Shown: piece by piece, positions 1-19,835 of the stretch | Numbering within the stretch: the stretch's first letter is position 1 | Layout: every line of letters begins with the position of its first letter | Source of the DNA: Eudorina sp. 2006-703-Eu-15 | Lineage: Eukaryota; Chlorophyta; Chlorophyceae; Chlamydomonadales; Volvocaceae | DNA length: 64,000 nucleotides | NCBI GenBank assembly: GCA_003117195.1 | Contig: BDSI01000097.1 | Span: 182,043 to 246,042 of the forward strand | Direction of reading: 5' to 3' | Translations under genes and position numbers: made by a program | Notes under the pieces: generated by a model | Database searches by the model: none | What the model was told of the DNA's origin: nothing | What the model saw: the letters and a program-made list of their open reading frames with translations, nothing else

Positions 1-161
1 TCCGTTCGTCCCGTACTCCAGTTAATCCGTTCGTCCCGTACTCCAGTTAATCCGTTCGTCCCGTACTCCAGTTAATCCGTTCGTCCAGTACTCCAGTTAA
101 TCCGTTCGTCCCGTACTCCAGTTAATCCGTTCGTCCCGTACTCCAGTTAATCCGTTCGTCC
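1..161. repeat. 25-bp minisatellite, six tandem copies
   Basis: A 25-bp unit is repeated head to tail six times from the first base to about 150, followed by a partial copy. One copy differs by a single base in its middle. It lies in an intron or upstream part of the PQQ-propeller gene that begins outside the window. Reading frames that cross it contain no recognisable domain. Confidence 0.95.
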
Positions 162-246
162 AGGTCGCCGCGCGCGCCCTGCTGCTGCACACACCCCTGC
201 GTGCACTGACGACGGGCTGGTTTTGTGTGCCTTGGAATGTATGCAG

Positions 247-8140
<7,894 letters not shown>

Positions 8141-10387
8141 TTAGGTAGAGAGCGCGAGCAAATGCGATCTCTTCATTCGTTTGTATGCCCCAGGGCATCC
8201 GTGCGGCGAGCTGGCCATGGCCTGAGGTCGGTCGTCATGAATGGCATGTACGGTAGTAACCGGGCGGGCCGCCGCCGTACGTAGATGTGCTGTCGTACAG
8301 AATGAAGTCGGTTGCTGCTGCGTGCAGCGCACGGGTGCATTCACTCGGGTGTGTGTGTGTGGGTGTGGGTGTGTGCGAGTACGTACAATCGTACCTGTGG
8401 TCATTTTTCTTGTATGTGTTGTTGTTGTCGTACATCAACTGCAACCAACTGCTAACGGTACTGTTGGACGCCAGATGGACTACTGTCGCCAACGCCAGCG
8501 CGTGTCGACCGACGGGCGCGTCACCACAATTGGTGACAAACGGTGTCTCGATTATTTTACTTTATTACTCATAGGACCTTGCTTGCTTGCCGGTCACATT
8601 CATGACCGCGTGGTTAGCTCAGCCCACAAATCGCCCGCCGGTAATGAGCCGTCTGGGATCGGCAGCGGGTCGGTGGATGAGTCGATGGAATAAACAAGGA
8701 GCGGCGTGTGCATTTTTGGTTACCGTGTGTATGACGCTACAGTGGAGAGTGGACCCCGCCCGCGGGTCATCAGTGACGACAGGCGGCGCAGCCTCCTCGC
8801 CACGCGCACACCGCAAAAACGAACCCGCCCGCGCCTCACACCTCACCTTGGCGCACATGCACCGGACATGGGTGCACATCACAGGCTGGGGCTTGCCCTG
8901 GTATTCACCGTTGATCCCTTTGGGGTCCGCTGCAACGTTGGGTCCGCTGCAACGTCCATCCATTCATTCGTAGATAAGTTGTTAGAGGATGGGGCTGGAT
9001 CGCAATGGTCTGGGCATACATGCGTGATGAGGTCGTCGACCAGTAACGAACAACCGAACCTGCTCCGGGGCACTCAACACGGAGGGCAGGCCGCCCTCGC
9101 ATGCGCATGTAATGCAGCGGGCCGGGGGCGTGCCGCCCATCCACGCATTTCAAGCGAGATAGCAGTGCGTGCGTGCGTGCATGCCGGGCCGGGCCGGGCC
9201 GAGCACGTACGCACGTGGCTGGAGTAATGCCGCGCGTGCGCCGTACAGCTGCGGCGTGGCTGGGCAGATTGCATTGTAGTCTCCGTTCGTTTCCCTGCTT
9301 GTGCAACGCCATGCGCGTGCTGTTAGCGGCGTTCTTTGCGTGCCCTTGGGCCTACATGGGCTCGTCGTATGGGTGGTTGTACAGGCACGGGGTTATGCAC
9401 CCCCAACGAATCATGTAACACAATTTTGCGCTTGGCGGGAATCCCTGGAGGGGAAGAACCAGGTGCTGCAAGAATGTGAGGGAGGGCAGCCCAGCCGCCG
9501 AGGCCACCGAGGCGACGGTGCCGCACGGGGCCCAGTCGGAGACGGGACATCATCACCCTTTTCCTTAGAGCTTATAATGCCGTACGTTTCTCAGTACGCG
9601 CGAGTGCTCAAGGGGCGGCGATGTACGTGGCCCCTCACGCCCTTCTCCTTCCCCCGCGAAGGGAGGAGAGCGCTTCGCTCGGCGGTCTCTCTTGCGAAGC
9701 GCTCTCTCTTTCCGTTAGGGCTGGGTTACCAGCAGCGCCCCAAGGCTCCGAAACTCACGTGGTGACGTACAGTCGTCAGAGCAGCCAGCTAAGGCGAGGG
9801 GCGGATGCATGCAAGGTACCAGAGCCGCGCGACGCGACCACTGCCGCCGACCACCCGCAGCTCCGCCCACTCAGCACCGCCGCCATCCACCCACCTGCAA
9901 CGGTTGCCTTCCCGCGAAACTGTTACCGTGTTCCAGCTCTCAGCGGCTGGGCGCACGCCAACAGGGCATTCTCGGAGGCAGCTACGCGCCTCAAATGAAA
10001 CAAACTCCCCCCGGCCTTGCCAGTTGCCATCGGTGGACACACTCATGGTGGGTAGTAGGAATGTGAAACACGCACGCACACGGCTCCTATCCATCGTTGG
10101 TGTATTGCAGCCGGTGCGCGTACCGTACAAACACCGTACACATACACACAGCTCTATTCTCGCTGAACTCCCACCGGCACACCCGCACAGGTCGGGAGGC
10201 CTCTGATGTCCGATCCCTTCACACCCACACACACGCGCACACGTTTCTCACTAAACACACACGCACACGAAGGTTTGGGTCTAGGGTGGTTTCTTCGCTG
10301 AACACACGGAGACGCACATTCTTCGCCAAACACACTCCACACACCCAACAAACGACGCCGCCGCCACCCAGCCGCCCGGCCGCTGGC
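8141..10387. other. convergent 3' intergenic region, no gene recognised
   Basis: This spacer lies between the 3' ends of the PQQ-propeller gene (+) and MIC60 (-). It holds GT-rich stretches near 8345, candidate TGTAA signals at 9108-9112 and 9413-9417, and a 13-bp hairpin at 9666-9706. ORFs here are short, change frame and show no domain. Parts are probably 3' UTR of the two genes. Confidence 0.6.
9666..9706. repeat. perfect 13-bp inverted repeat
   Basis: GAGAGCGCTTCGC at 9666-9678 pairs exactly with GCGAAGCGCTCTC at 9694-9706 across a 15-base loop. A second, weaker GAAGG/CCTTC pairing lies just upstream. It is not next to a gene end I can define. Confidence 0.9.
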
Positions 10388-13300
10388 TCACGCCACCGAC
10401 GCCCAGGCCGCCGCCGCGTGCGCGTTCAGCGCCGCCACCGTCGCCTCCGCCGCCGCGCGGCGCTTCACCGCCGCCAGCCAGTCGCCCGCAAGCGCTTCCG
10501 CTGCCGTACCCTTGAGCGCCGCCCCCAGCAGCTCCGCTGCCGCCGGCAGCTGGCCCGCCGCCAGCAGCGCCTCCGCGCGTGCCAACGCGGCGTCGACGCC
10601 GCCGGAGCCGTACTGTGAGCCCAGGGCCTTGACGGCCTCCGACTCGTCCGCCTGCGGCAGGCAGGGAAGCAGGAGAGGAAGAGGGGAGGAAGGAAGGAGG
10701 TCGGGACGCGGCTGCGGGCAGGCAGGGAAGGTGCTGACCCTGCACCGCGCTGTACGTGATAACCCACAACCCTAGAGTGACGCCCTGCCCTCCCCCCCCC
10801 GGGCCGTCATCACCCGCCGCACCTTGAGCCGCGCCGCCAGCCTCGCCACCGCCACCGCCAGGATACCCGCCTGCTGCCCGGGCAGGTAGCTCAGGGCGGA
10901 CAGGTCGCCGCGCAGCCGCCGGAACTGCTGCAGTAGCTCCGACCTGGGGAGGGGGGAGGGGGTAATCGGAAAGGGGTAGACATAATTATACTGCTTCGGC
11001 GGAAGGGGGGGGGGGGTAAATAGGACATTGGTAGGCACCAGCATACTGCTTCGGGGGAGGGAGGGGTATAGGAAATTGGTAGACATATTTATACTGCGCT
11101 GCTGCCAGGGGAAGGGGGGAAGCACACGGGGGGGGGGATGCAGCAGACGGGTTTAGCGTTGGCTTGCAGGCCATCAGGGCAATGGGATGAGGCAATCTAC
11201 GCGGGCTTGCCTGTTGCCCAAAGGTACAATTTACATCCATTTCACCTACCAACATGCCTAACGGGGCTTGGCCAGGGGGCCTGGTAAGACGGGTTTGCGT
11301 CGTGCCTGTTCGCTGTTCCGTCCATAACACCCTGTGCGGCAGTTGTCAACCGCTACCCGTAACACAACGGAAAACAACGAACAACGCACCTCGTGGCGAC
11401 TGGGCCCTGCGGCAGCGCCGTCACAACCGCCCCAACCAACGGGTCCTGCGCCGCCAGGCCCCGCAGCGGCGCCGCCGCGCCGCCCAGCGGTGCGCCGCTC
11501 TCCGCCGCCGCCGCCACCGCCGCCGCGCCCGCCGCCAGCACGTGCCCCGCCTGCGCCGCCGCCGCCTGCCTCACGCGCGCCTCGTGCGCCAGGCTCAGCG
11601 CGTTGACGGCGACTCGCAGTCGCTCCAGCTGCTCGGCCCGCTGTACGGCCTCCGCCACGCGGACCTTCTCCACCTCCAGTCGGGTGCGCTTCTCGGCTTG
11701 GCGGACCTGCGGGTCCAGAGCGCGCGCGGTCGGGAACAGGACCGACGGACGGACGGACGGACGCGAGGCGGGGGTTAGATGAGAACAGCCATTCCCCCGA
11801 GCAGGCGGGGGATGTGTCTGGGATCATGGATGAAGTTTGGGCGCAACCGGGAACCTCGGGCTGGTTTGGTGGCTGCTCAGCGGCCTGCCGCCCCGCCTGG
11901 GGAACCCCGACGTCTGGCTGCCGACTGCCGCCCCGACTGCTGCTGCCCGGCCAACAACGACCCGGCGTCCAGCATCCCCAGAAACGAGCGGCCCCGAGCG
12001 GCCCCGAGCTCCGACTCCAACTCTGACCACGCGGCGCAGCTCAGAAGTCCTTTCCCTGCCGATGCCCCCGCCGCTCTGATTCCTCGAGCTGTGGCCCGCC
12101 CACCGCTCGCGCTCGCCCATCATCCCCCCCTCCCCCGGCAGCACAGCCCCACCCCACCCCACCCGACCCCTGGAGCGGCCGGGTACAGTCCATGTTTCAC
12201 CCTAACTTTGCTCTGGCAGCAGCTCAGTGTGACATACCGTACGTCCACCACCCTATGTCCGATATCCCCTCCATTCCCCCGCCCGTCCGCGGGTTCGTTA
12301 CTCGGGTTTATTTCTTTTCTCAATTTTCAATTTGAACCCCGCCCCGCCCCGCCCCGCCCCGCACCTCCAGCTCCAGCATCTCCTTGGACGACTCCACCAC
12401 CTGCTTCAGCAGCTCCTTGAACCGCGCCACCGCCGCCTCGCCCGCCGCCTGGAGCTGCTGAGACCGCTGTACGGCAGATGACAGCTCGCCGCGGACCTAG
12501 GTTGGCGCCAAAGAACGCGGGACCCGTCGCCACAGAGAAAAAGCCGATGTCGGCGAAAGGAATAGGGAATAGGAAAAGGGAATAGTGGACGGGGCGATCA
12601 GCGTTTGGTGCATACAAACCCTCTGGACCACAAGTACGACCCCAAAGTGTCGGAAATCGGGAGTGAGGGGTGGCCCACCCAACCTCTTCCTCCAGGTCGT
12701 AAGATGGCTTCGCCCAGCCTCCTTATCCCTCCCTACCCTCCCTACCCTCCTCCCTCCCGTTCCCTAAGCTACCCTTCCCAGCCTCCTCCCCTCCACCTTC
12801 CTCCCTGATCCCCCATCCATAACCCCTTCCCAGCCTCCTCCTCCCTGCCCTCTGACTCAATACACCCTTCCCAGCCTCCTCCCCTCCTCCCTCCTCCCTC
12901 CCCTCCCCTGCCTAAACCCTTCCCAGCCTCCTCCTCCGCCCCGCCCTCCCACCCACCTCGGCCATCTGCGCCTCGTGCCACTTGGCGGCGGCCGTCAACG
13001 CCTCGAACACCAACTTGGAGTCCGCCACCGCCTTCGAGAGAGAGGAGCAGTCGGGGAGACCGGGGAGGCCGCCATTAGGCATTACGGGGGGGGCCATCAG
13101 GGGGGACCCGGGGAGGCAAGAGGAGTGGCAGAGGAGCAATACCACCAACTCGCTGAGCCGACCTGACGGGAAGGCCACGCCTAAGCCAAACACTTGGCGG
13201 CGTGTGGTGGCCTCCCATGCAGGTGTGGTGGCCTCCCATGCAGGTGTGGTGCCCTCCCATGCAGGTGTGGTGGCCTCCCATGCAGGTGTGGTGGCCTCCC

Positions 13301-15739
13301 ATGCAGGTGCAAAGCGGGTTGCGACCCGCTTGATCCATCGAGCCGGTGTTTGTTTGTGTCGGTGTTGGTATCCCACCGCCCACAAGGCATCGGGAAGCGC
13401 CCATCCCCAGGCCCTCCCCAGGCCCATCCCCAGGCCCTCCCCAGGCCCTCCCCAGGCCCTCCCCAGGCCAAACCCAGCCCATACCGACACAGCCCCAGAC
13501 CGACGCACGCGCAGCCTGTAGACCCAGACGTCATCTGCCCCGTCAGATGCAGGCAGTCCTCCTCCGGATGGATGGATGGATGGATGGATGGATGGATGGA
13601 TGGATGGATGGATGGATGGATGGATGGATGGATGGATGGATGGATGGATGGATGGATGGATGGATGGATGGATGGATGGATGGATGGATGGATGGATGGA
13701 TGGATGGATGGATGGATGGATGGATGGATGGATGGATGGATGGATGGATGGATGGATGGATGGATGGATGGATGGATGGATGGATGGATGGATGGATGGA
13801 TGGATGGATGGATGGATGGATGGATGGATGGATGGATGCAGGGACCCTCACATCACTGCCCCCGACCCACGGCCGCGGCGGCGGGACCGCGCCTCCCCGG
13901 CCTTGGTGGCGGCACGGCGCCGATCAGCCTCCCCCGGCTTCCTCTCCTTCCTTCCCTCCCTGCCTTCCCCTCCTTCCTCCCCTCACCTGCGCATGTCGCT
14001 CCGGCCACTGAGACCAATCCACCACATGCGCACCCGCAGCGCTGACAGCCTGGCGGATAAGGCCCACCGGACTGAGATCCCGGCCCTCCAGCCCAAGCTG
14101 GCCCGGCGGCAGGTTCGGCGGCAGCGGCGCCGTCGGTACGGCATCGGTCTGCAGCAGCGCCAGTGCCGCCGCCGTGGCGGTGGCGATGGCCGCTTCCGGA
14201 GGTAGGACTGGGGCTGCTGTTGCTGCTGCTGGCGGCGCCGACGGGGCCGCCGCCGCCGGCTGCGGCGGCGACGGCTGCGGCGGCGGTGCGGGCGCGGCCT
14301 CCTCCGCGTCCGCGGCCTCCGCGGCGGCGGTGGCAGCCGTGATGGCGGCCGCGGCGTCCGCTGCCGCCCCACCCGCCATTTGGGAGGCCTCCGCCGCGGT
14401 CAGAATCTCAGTGGCTGCGTCCGCATCCGAAACCACCGGCGCCGCCGCCGCCGCCGCCGCCGCAGGCTCCGCATCTGCCGGTATCGGAGCCGGCTCGGTA
14501 GCTTCCGCCGCTTTTGGCTTCGCCGCCGCCAAGGCTGCTGGAGCAGGCTGGGCTGCGGGTTCCGTTGCAACGGATCCCTGCGGCGCGGCCGGTGCCGGCG
14601 CAGGAGCCGCCGGTGGTGATAACGGCTGTGGCGGCGTCGGCGACGCAGGCGCGGGCTTGCTGGGCGGCAGCGGGGGCGCCGCCGCCGCCGCCGCCGCCGG
14701 AGGCGGGGACGCCGGCGGTGGTGGTGGCGGCGGCGGCGCGGGCTTGGGTAGCGTAGCTGTCACGGCACTCGTCATGGACTTCCGCTCCATCTTCATTTCT
14801 TCAAGCCATTTCTGCACTTTCTGATCCCAGGTCTTGTCGTACTCCTGTCGTACACGACACGCCAATGGAAGGATCATTCATGAGGACGTGTGTGTTTCGT
14901 GTAACCCCCTGGCAACGAGCACGATGTCCATTTCGCTATGCCGCACTGATAGCGGCGATGACGATGGCCAACTGCAGTTGATGTTAACGGTGTAACGAGT
15001 GGTTTCCTAACCGTCAACCTCCAACCTTCAACCGCCAGAGCACCGAACCGAAGTACTGTATTCAACTACCCAAACCAGCGCATCCGTCCGGCCAGCTTCC
15101 CAGCGAGCACGCCAAGGCAAGTGGATGCAATGCATGGTGGTTGCAGGTCCAGTGCCGTACCAGTTGGTAGTTGTAGTACGCCGCCATCAACGGCAGGCCG
15201 ATGATGGGGATCAACCAGCCGAGCCGTGAGCTGCGGGACTTGACGGCGGGGGCTGCGGCCTCAGCGGCGGCACCGCCGCCCGCCCCTCCCCCTCCTCCCA
15301 TCGCGCCCCCGGCCTTCACCGCCGGAGATGGACCCGGGGAAGGGGTGGCGCCAGGGGGCGGGGGAGCAGCTTTGGGAGCTCCGCTGGGGGCTGCCGGCGG
15401 CGGTTTGGGCGCCGTGCCCGGCGGAGGGGGCGCGGCGCCTGGGGCGCCTGGAGCGAAGCCCGGCTTTGGCACGGTGGAGGTCTGGGAGCTGAACGCAGCA
15501 AGAGAGGTCACGCGGGCGGAGGGCAGGCTGGCTGCCAAGCCGCATCGCAGCCCGAGAGATGCTGCGCGTGCGGCGACCATCAGGCGACCGCTGCCGGTCG
15601 CGCCCGGTAGAAGCGTCCGTGAGAGGACTCCCCGTTGAAGAGCATTTCCAAGAGACGATGGCGCGCCGGCTGCTGCGGAGGAAACGATCCCGCGTGCAGG
15701 GCCAAGCAATCGCCCGACAGATGACTCCGACTGCACCAT
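10388..15739 (-). CDS. MIC60: MICOS complex subunit MIC60 (mitofilin)
   Basis: Seven exons on the minus strand: 15739-15161, 14844-13987, 13031-12957, 12496-12365, 11706-11390, 10943-10814 and 10651-10388 (stop TGA). They give 784 residues with matching phases. MIC60 is the inner-membrane MICOS core that shapes crista junctions. The first 90 or so residues are basic and Ser/Ala-rich, ending near LAAFSSQT, a mitochondrial presequence. One membrane span follows ([21 protein letters not shown]), then [18 protein letters not shown], typical of plant/algal MIC60. A long Ala/Pro region and a short coiled coil lead to the C-terminal mitofilin domain: [34 protein letters not shown] and [18 protein letters not shown]. 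The coiled coil looks shorter than in land plants. The first in-frame ATG is at 15739. The donor of exon 6 could instead lie 9 bases earlier. Confidence 0.9.
13204..13310. repeat. 21-bp minisatellite, five copies
   Basis: Five near-identical 21-bp units (core TGGCCTCCCATGCAGG) lie in MIC60 intron 2. They are followed by CCCCAGGCCCT-type repeats at about 13406-13465. Confidence 0.93.
13566..13838. repeat. (GGAT)n microsatellite, about 68 units
   Basis: A pure tetranucleotide run of about 270 bases in MIC60 intron 2. It creates long artefactual ORFs of GWMD or IHPS repeats. Confidence 0.98.
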
Positions 15740-16456
15740 CAAGCCCCTCCACACAGTACCCTACTAAATCTTCGTGTTACAAAAGGACGTGTCAGCTGTA
15801 TGTTCGCAACTAGCTTGCTTTCGGCTATACTGCACCGGATGAATGGTGCCGGAAAGATTGGCAAGTGATCCCCAGCTCAAAAACGTTGAATTTTACAGAA
15901 AGCTGTGGTTAAATCGCTGCGATGCGTAGTGTTGCTTCGCGCAAGTGCGCTGAAGTGCCGGCACTGTGCCTCGCGCACACATCACCAATGTATCTATAAG
16001 GAGATCATGTACGCGTCTTCGGGACACATTGGCGAGATCGGGCCCGCTTGCTCAGTCCGGACCTTTGGTTCCGGTGCAACAACTGGAACCGACACAACCG
16101 TTTCTCTCACGCACCTTATTCCATTTCGTCACGAGCTCACAACTTCTTTTGAGGACAAGTAACTAATGTTCATAGCCTTATCATCATTGTGATGGATTAT
16201 TCCTGGTGTATGCAAAGCTGAACATAAAAATTTTCCATAATTCTGATAAGAGCCGACAAATTGTGTCACAACGGAGCTAGAGGAAGGCACATATAACAGC
16301 GTGCGATACGTACTCGACTTCTTCGTGACAATCCATCACTCACGGCTTTCGAGACGTCCTTCCTGCCCGTAGTTTGCTTTTACCCAGACCAGAGCTCTAC
16401 AAAAAGGTGATTAGACCGTCATACAGCCTACATTATCAACGGGAGACTTGAGGTCC
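15740..16456. promoter_or_regulatory. shared divergent promoter region MIC60 / HPRT
   Basis: These 717 bases separate the start codons of MIC60 (-) and HPRT (+), so both 5' UTRs and promoters must lie here. The stretch is clearly less GC-rich than the flanking exons. TATAAGG near 15993 and CATATAACA near 16291 are possible TATA-like elements, but neither can be tied to a start site. Confidence 0.5.
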
Positions 16457-18551
16457 ATGACTTCCGTACATCACGTGCGGACCGGTGGACTGTCCATTAC
16501 CCACCAACGGCGTCGTCCGTGTGGCCCCCTCCGAAGCCTCAGCCGCCCGGTTGCGCCGCCGGAGACTCCTCCCCATTCAACTCCGCCTCTCCATCCGAGG
16601 CGCCTTCCAATCCACCCTGAAATCAAATCGGTGATCTATTCCGAGGAGATCATTGAAGCACGTGTGGCGGAGCTGGGCAGGTGAGCCGCAACTTCCGCAA
16701 CCGTTGGTTGGGGTCTTTTGCTTCTGGGGCCTTCTGCTTCTGGGAGCTCTTGCTTCTGGGGCCGCTGGGCCATCCGGACATAGCGCGAGGTATCAGCAGT
16801 ATCCGTCTTGCCTTTACCGCCGCGATGTGGGTCATCAGAGGTTTGGATCTGGGTCAGCAGGTTCGGTTTCCTCTTGAAGGTACCTAAAGGTGCATGGCAG
16901 CAACGCAGCATCGGACAGACTGAACCCGGATCCGTAACACAACATATGGGGGAGCGATGATGGCGCACCAGGTAACGTCTTCGATTCGCTTCTCCACGGG
17001 AGACGCGCCATTCCGATCCGCCGCCCGGTTCACATGGACACCCCCCCCCGCCCTCCGCGGACGTCGCCCCCGCTCTCGCTCTAAGGCTTATCGGACAGGA
17101 CTACCAGCAACGAGATCTGCTGGTGCTCGGGGTGAGTACGAACTTAGGAAACCCGCTCGGCACCCGGTTAGGACTCCGCCCTTCGCAGGAGCTCTAAGTA
17201 CCACCATGCCGTACAGTTACCGTACGGTGACACCAGGTGTGCAACCCTAACCACCATCCTCGCTTTTTGTGGTGGCACCCGCAGGTGCTCAAGGGCGCGT
17301 TCATGTTCACAACCGACCTTGTACGGCACATCTATCCGTACCCCGCCTCCCTGGAGGTCGACTTCTTCAAAGCCAGCTCGTACGGCGCTGGAACCACCTC
17401 GTCGGGTGTCGTACAGCTGGACTCGGCGTTCAAAATGGAGAGCGTGCGCGGCAAGCATGTGCTCCTGGTGGGTGGTTGGTGCGTGGTGGTTACCTGGCCT
17501 GCCCTGCCGCGCACTTGTCGCATCTCTCTTACCCCTAACCCCTCTCGAATGATCGACCAGGTAGAGGACATCATTGACACGGGCAACACGCTGACCAAAC
17601 TGGTGGCGGTGATGCAGCAGGCGGGGGCCGCGAGTGTCCGGGTGGGTGGGGCGGGGCGGGGCGGGGCTGGGTGGGCGCTGGGGGGGGCTGGGTGGGGCGG
17701 GGCTGGGCGGGGCGGGTGGGGCCGGGGGGTGGCTGGGTGGGGCGGGGCTGGGTGGGGCGGGGGCCCAGGGTAAGTGGCCTCGGTGCTTGCCATTGGAGCT
17801 TCTGCGCGGTCTTGCAGATCGTTGTTTATTGGTTGGATGATTGGATTTTGGTTGGATGGTTGGTTGGCTGTTGCACACAACCGTGCGACGCGTCGCGACG
17901 CGTGTCGGTACATCCCTCCCCCCGCCGGTCAGGTGGCCGCTCTGCTGGACAAGAAGGCCAGGCGCCGGGTTCCCTTCGAGGCGGACTATACGGGCTTCGA
18001 GGTGCGGTGGGGAGGGCGGCGGTCGACAGGGCGTGGGTGGTAATCGTTTCAAGGTGGACCGGAGTCCCGACCGGGCGTGGGTGTCGGCTGGCTGGGTGGG
18101 CAGTGGGTGTGGCAGTGTGGGTTGGTCTGGCAGGAGTGCGCACGGGCCGGTCGTCCAGGCCAAGGGTCAGGTAGGTTTGAAGGGTGTTTGTTGTATGGGC
18201 TTCGTTGGATTGCATTCATCACTTAATGTCTTGGGAATATATAGTTGCTGGAAAAACGCGGGGTTCAGAACCGCCCCGTAGGCATACCCGGGGACATCCC
18301 GGTCCTGAGCTTTAATGTGCCGTTGTGGTCTATAAAGTACGGCCATCTGTCAACGGTAAACCATCTGTTGTACGGCACAGGACAATTCATGCGGCAGTGA
18401 CCCTACCCTCCCGCGGCGCCTCGTCACGGAATGGCCCTCTTGCATGCAGTGCCCGGACGAGTTCATCGTGGGGTACGGCATCGACTACGCGGAGCGGTAC
18501 AGAAATCTGCCGTACATCGGCTCCGTCCGCCCGGAGTTCATCAAGCCCTGA
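16457..18551 (+). CDS. HPRT: hypoxanthine(-guanine) phosphoribosyltransferase
   Basis: Six exons: 16457-16680, 17086-17131, 17285-17467, 17561-17641, 17933-18001 and 18450-18551 (stop TGA). They give 234 residues with matching phases. The enzyme salvages hypoxanthine/guanine with PRPP to make IMP/GMP (EC 2.4.2.8). Family landmarks appear in order: [57 protein letters not shown], the PRPP loop [30 protein letters not shown], and the purine-site end [20 protein letters not shown] with [13 protein letters not shown] at the C-terminus. All expected catalytic features are present, so it should be active. About 50 residues at the N-terminus, rich in Arg/Pro/His, extend beyond the conserved core. 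They could be an organelle-targeting peptide or a start chosen too far upstream. Confidence 0.95.
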
Positions 18552-19835
18552 GCGTTAAGCGACGAGCAGCCCCCGTCAAAAACGACCTGGGTCCAGATCA
18601 TACGGCAAACGTGGTACATCGATTCTCACGCACCAACGCTCATGTGTCTCCGCGAGCCGCTCATGACAACGACATCGGCGGAGGCGGTGGTGGTGAAACT
18701 GGTGATGTGGTGCAGTGGTAGTGAAAGTGATGGTGGCCGTGGTAATGGTCAATTTTCATTTTAGCGAAGCGGGCGGCGCGGGCCCCGACACGGGAACCAG
18801 GCTGACGGGCAGCAACATATGCGCGCGCGGAAGGCGAAGGGGGATCCATTCGGTCGGCCATAATTCGTTTTCCGTCCCTGGACCCCACTAGCCACGCTCG
18901 TCCGCGTCTTTGCGCGCGCCGTGGGCTGAACGCCGCTCACGCACACACGCATACACGCTGCCTGCCGGCTGCCGGCTGCAAGCTGCCTCGCAGCAGCAGG
19001 GGGTCGTGCGCCGACGTGCCGGCAGTAGCAGTCCGTGGCGCAGACGCGGGTGCGACCAGACTTTATTCACGCATGTGCTGCGGGTATGATGCGGGTATTA
19101 TTTATCAAGGGCCCCGCCATGCCAGCTGCGCGCGAAAAACTTCATGTGACATCACCGTCATAACTCATGAGTTCCCCTCCCGGGCTGTTCTTCTTTTTAA
19201 CCCCCTCCCGCGCAAGATAGGACCGCGCCCGACCAGATGCGGCGGCGGCAGCGGTGAAAAAGAAACTGCACAGACACACCCGCGGCGGCGGCGGCGGCAC
19301 AGACGCTTCAGGGCATCGCCGCCGCTTCAGGGGCGTCACGTCGTGTGTCGTGTACGCGTGGCCGCCAGTCGGGGGGCTGAGCAGCCCGTACATGCGCGTT
19401 CAGCCCAGTGCCCTCTGGGTTTCAGATCTCTTTTCATTTCAACCCCAGTGCCCAGACGTGGCGCCTAAGGTGTTTTCTCTCGGTGGGCACGGTAACAACC
19501 CCGGGAGAGCATTAACCAACCTGCCTGCCACATGTCAACTCGTCATAGTGCCATAACGCCCAGGGCCCAGCACCGCACACACACACACATAGGTGGACCG
19601 CGTCGTCAATGGCTGGCAATCGGTCATGCTCATGAATCGGTCATGGTCATGCTCATGAACATACGACAGGTACGACAATTCGCTTGCCGTACCTCAGCGG
19701 CCGGCGGCGCGGCAACACGCGCACGTGGGCTGATCAAAGTGGGCCGAAGCACCAACGAGGGTTCACCACCCTTATTTGCAGGTCGACTGCAACGCACGCA
19801 GACACGTTGCTAGCACACATCTCCAGGATTCCGGC
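18552..19835. other. convergent intergenic region, no gene recognised
   Basis: This stretch lies between the 3' ends of HPRT (+) and ZIP4 (-). It contains CGG-rich runs near 19270-19300, short CA repeats near 19575 and a direct repeat around TCGGTCATG at 19620-19650. I see no domain-bearing frame and no clear TGTAA or TTACA signal close to either stop codon. Confidence 0.55.

Noticed and set aside
8241..9765. Several plus and minus ORFs of 85-173 codons in the first intergenic region
   Set aside because: Frames shift against one another, composition is that of random GC-rich DNA, and no motif or splice chain was found.
13543..14205. GWMD and IHPS repeat ORFs
   Set aside because: Translations of the GGAT microsatellite in a MIC60 intron.
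14174..14824. Plus-strand Ala/Gly-rich ORF of 216 codons
   Set aside because: Antisense shadow of MIC60 exon 2, whose own frame carries recognisable MIC60 sequence and fitting splice sites.
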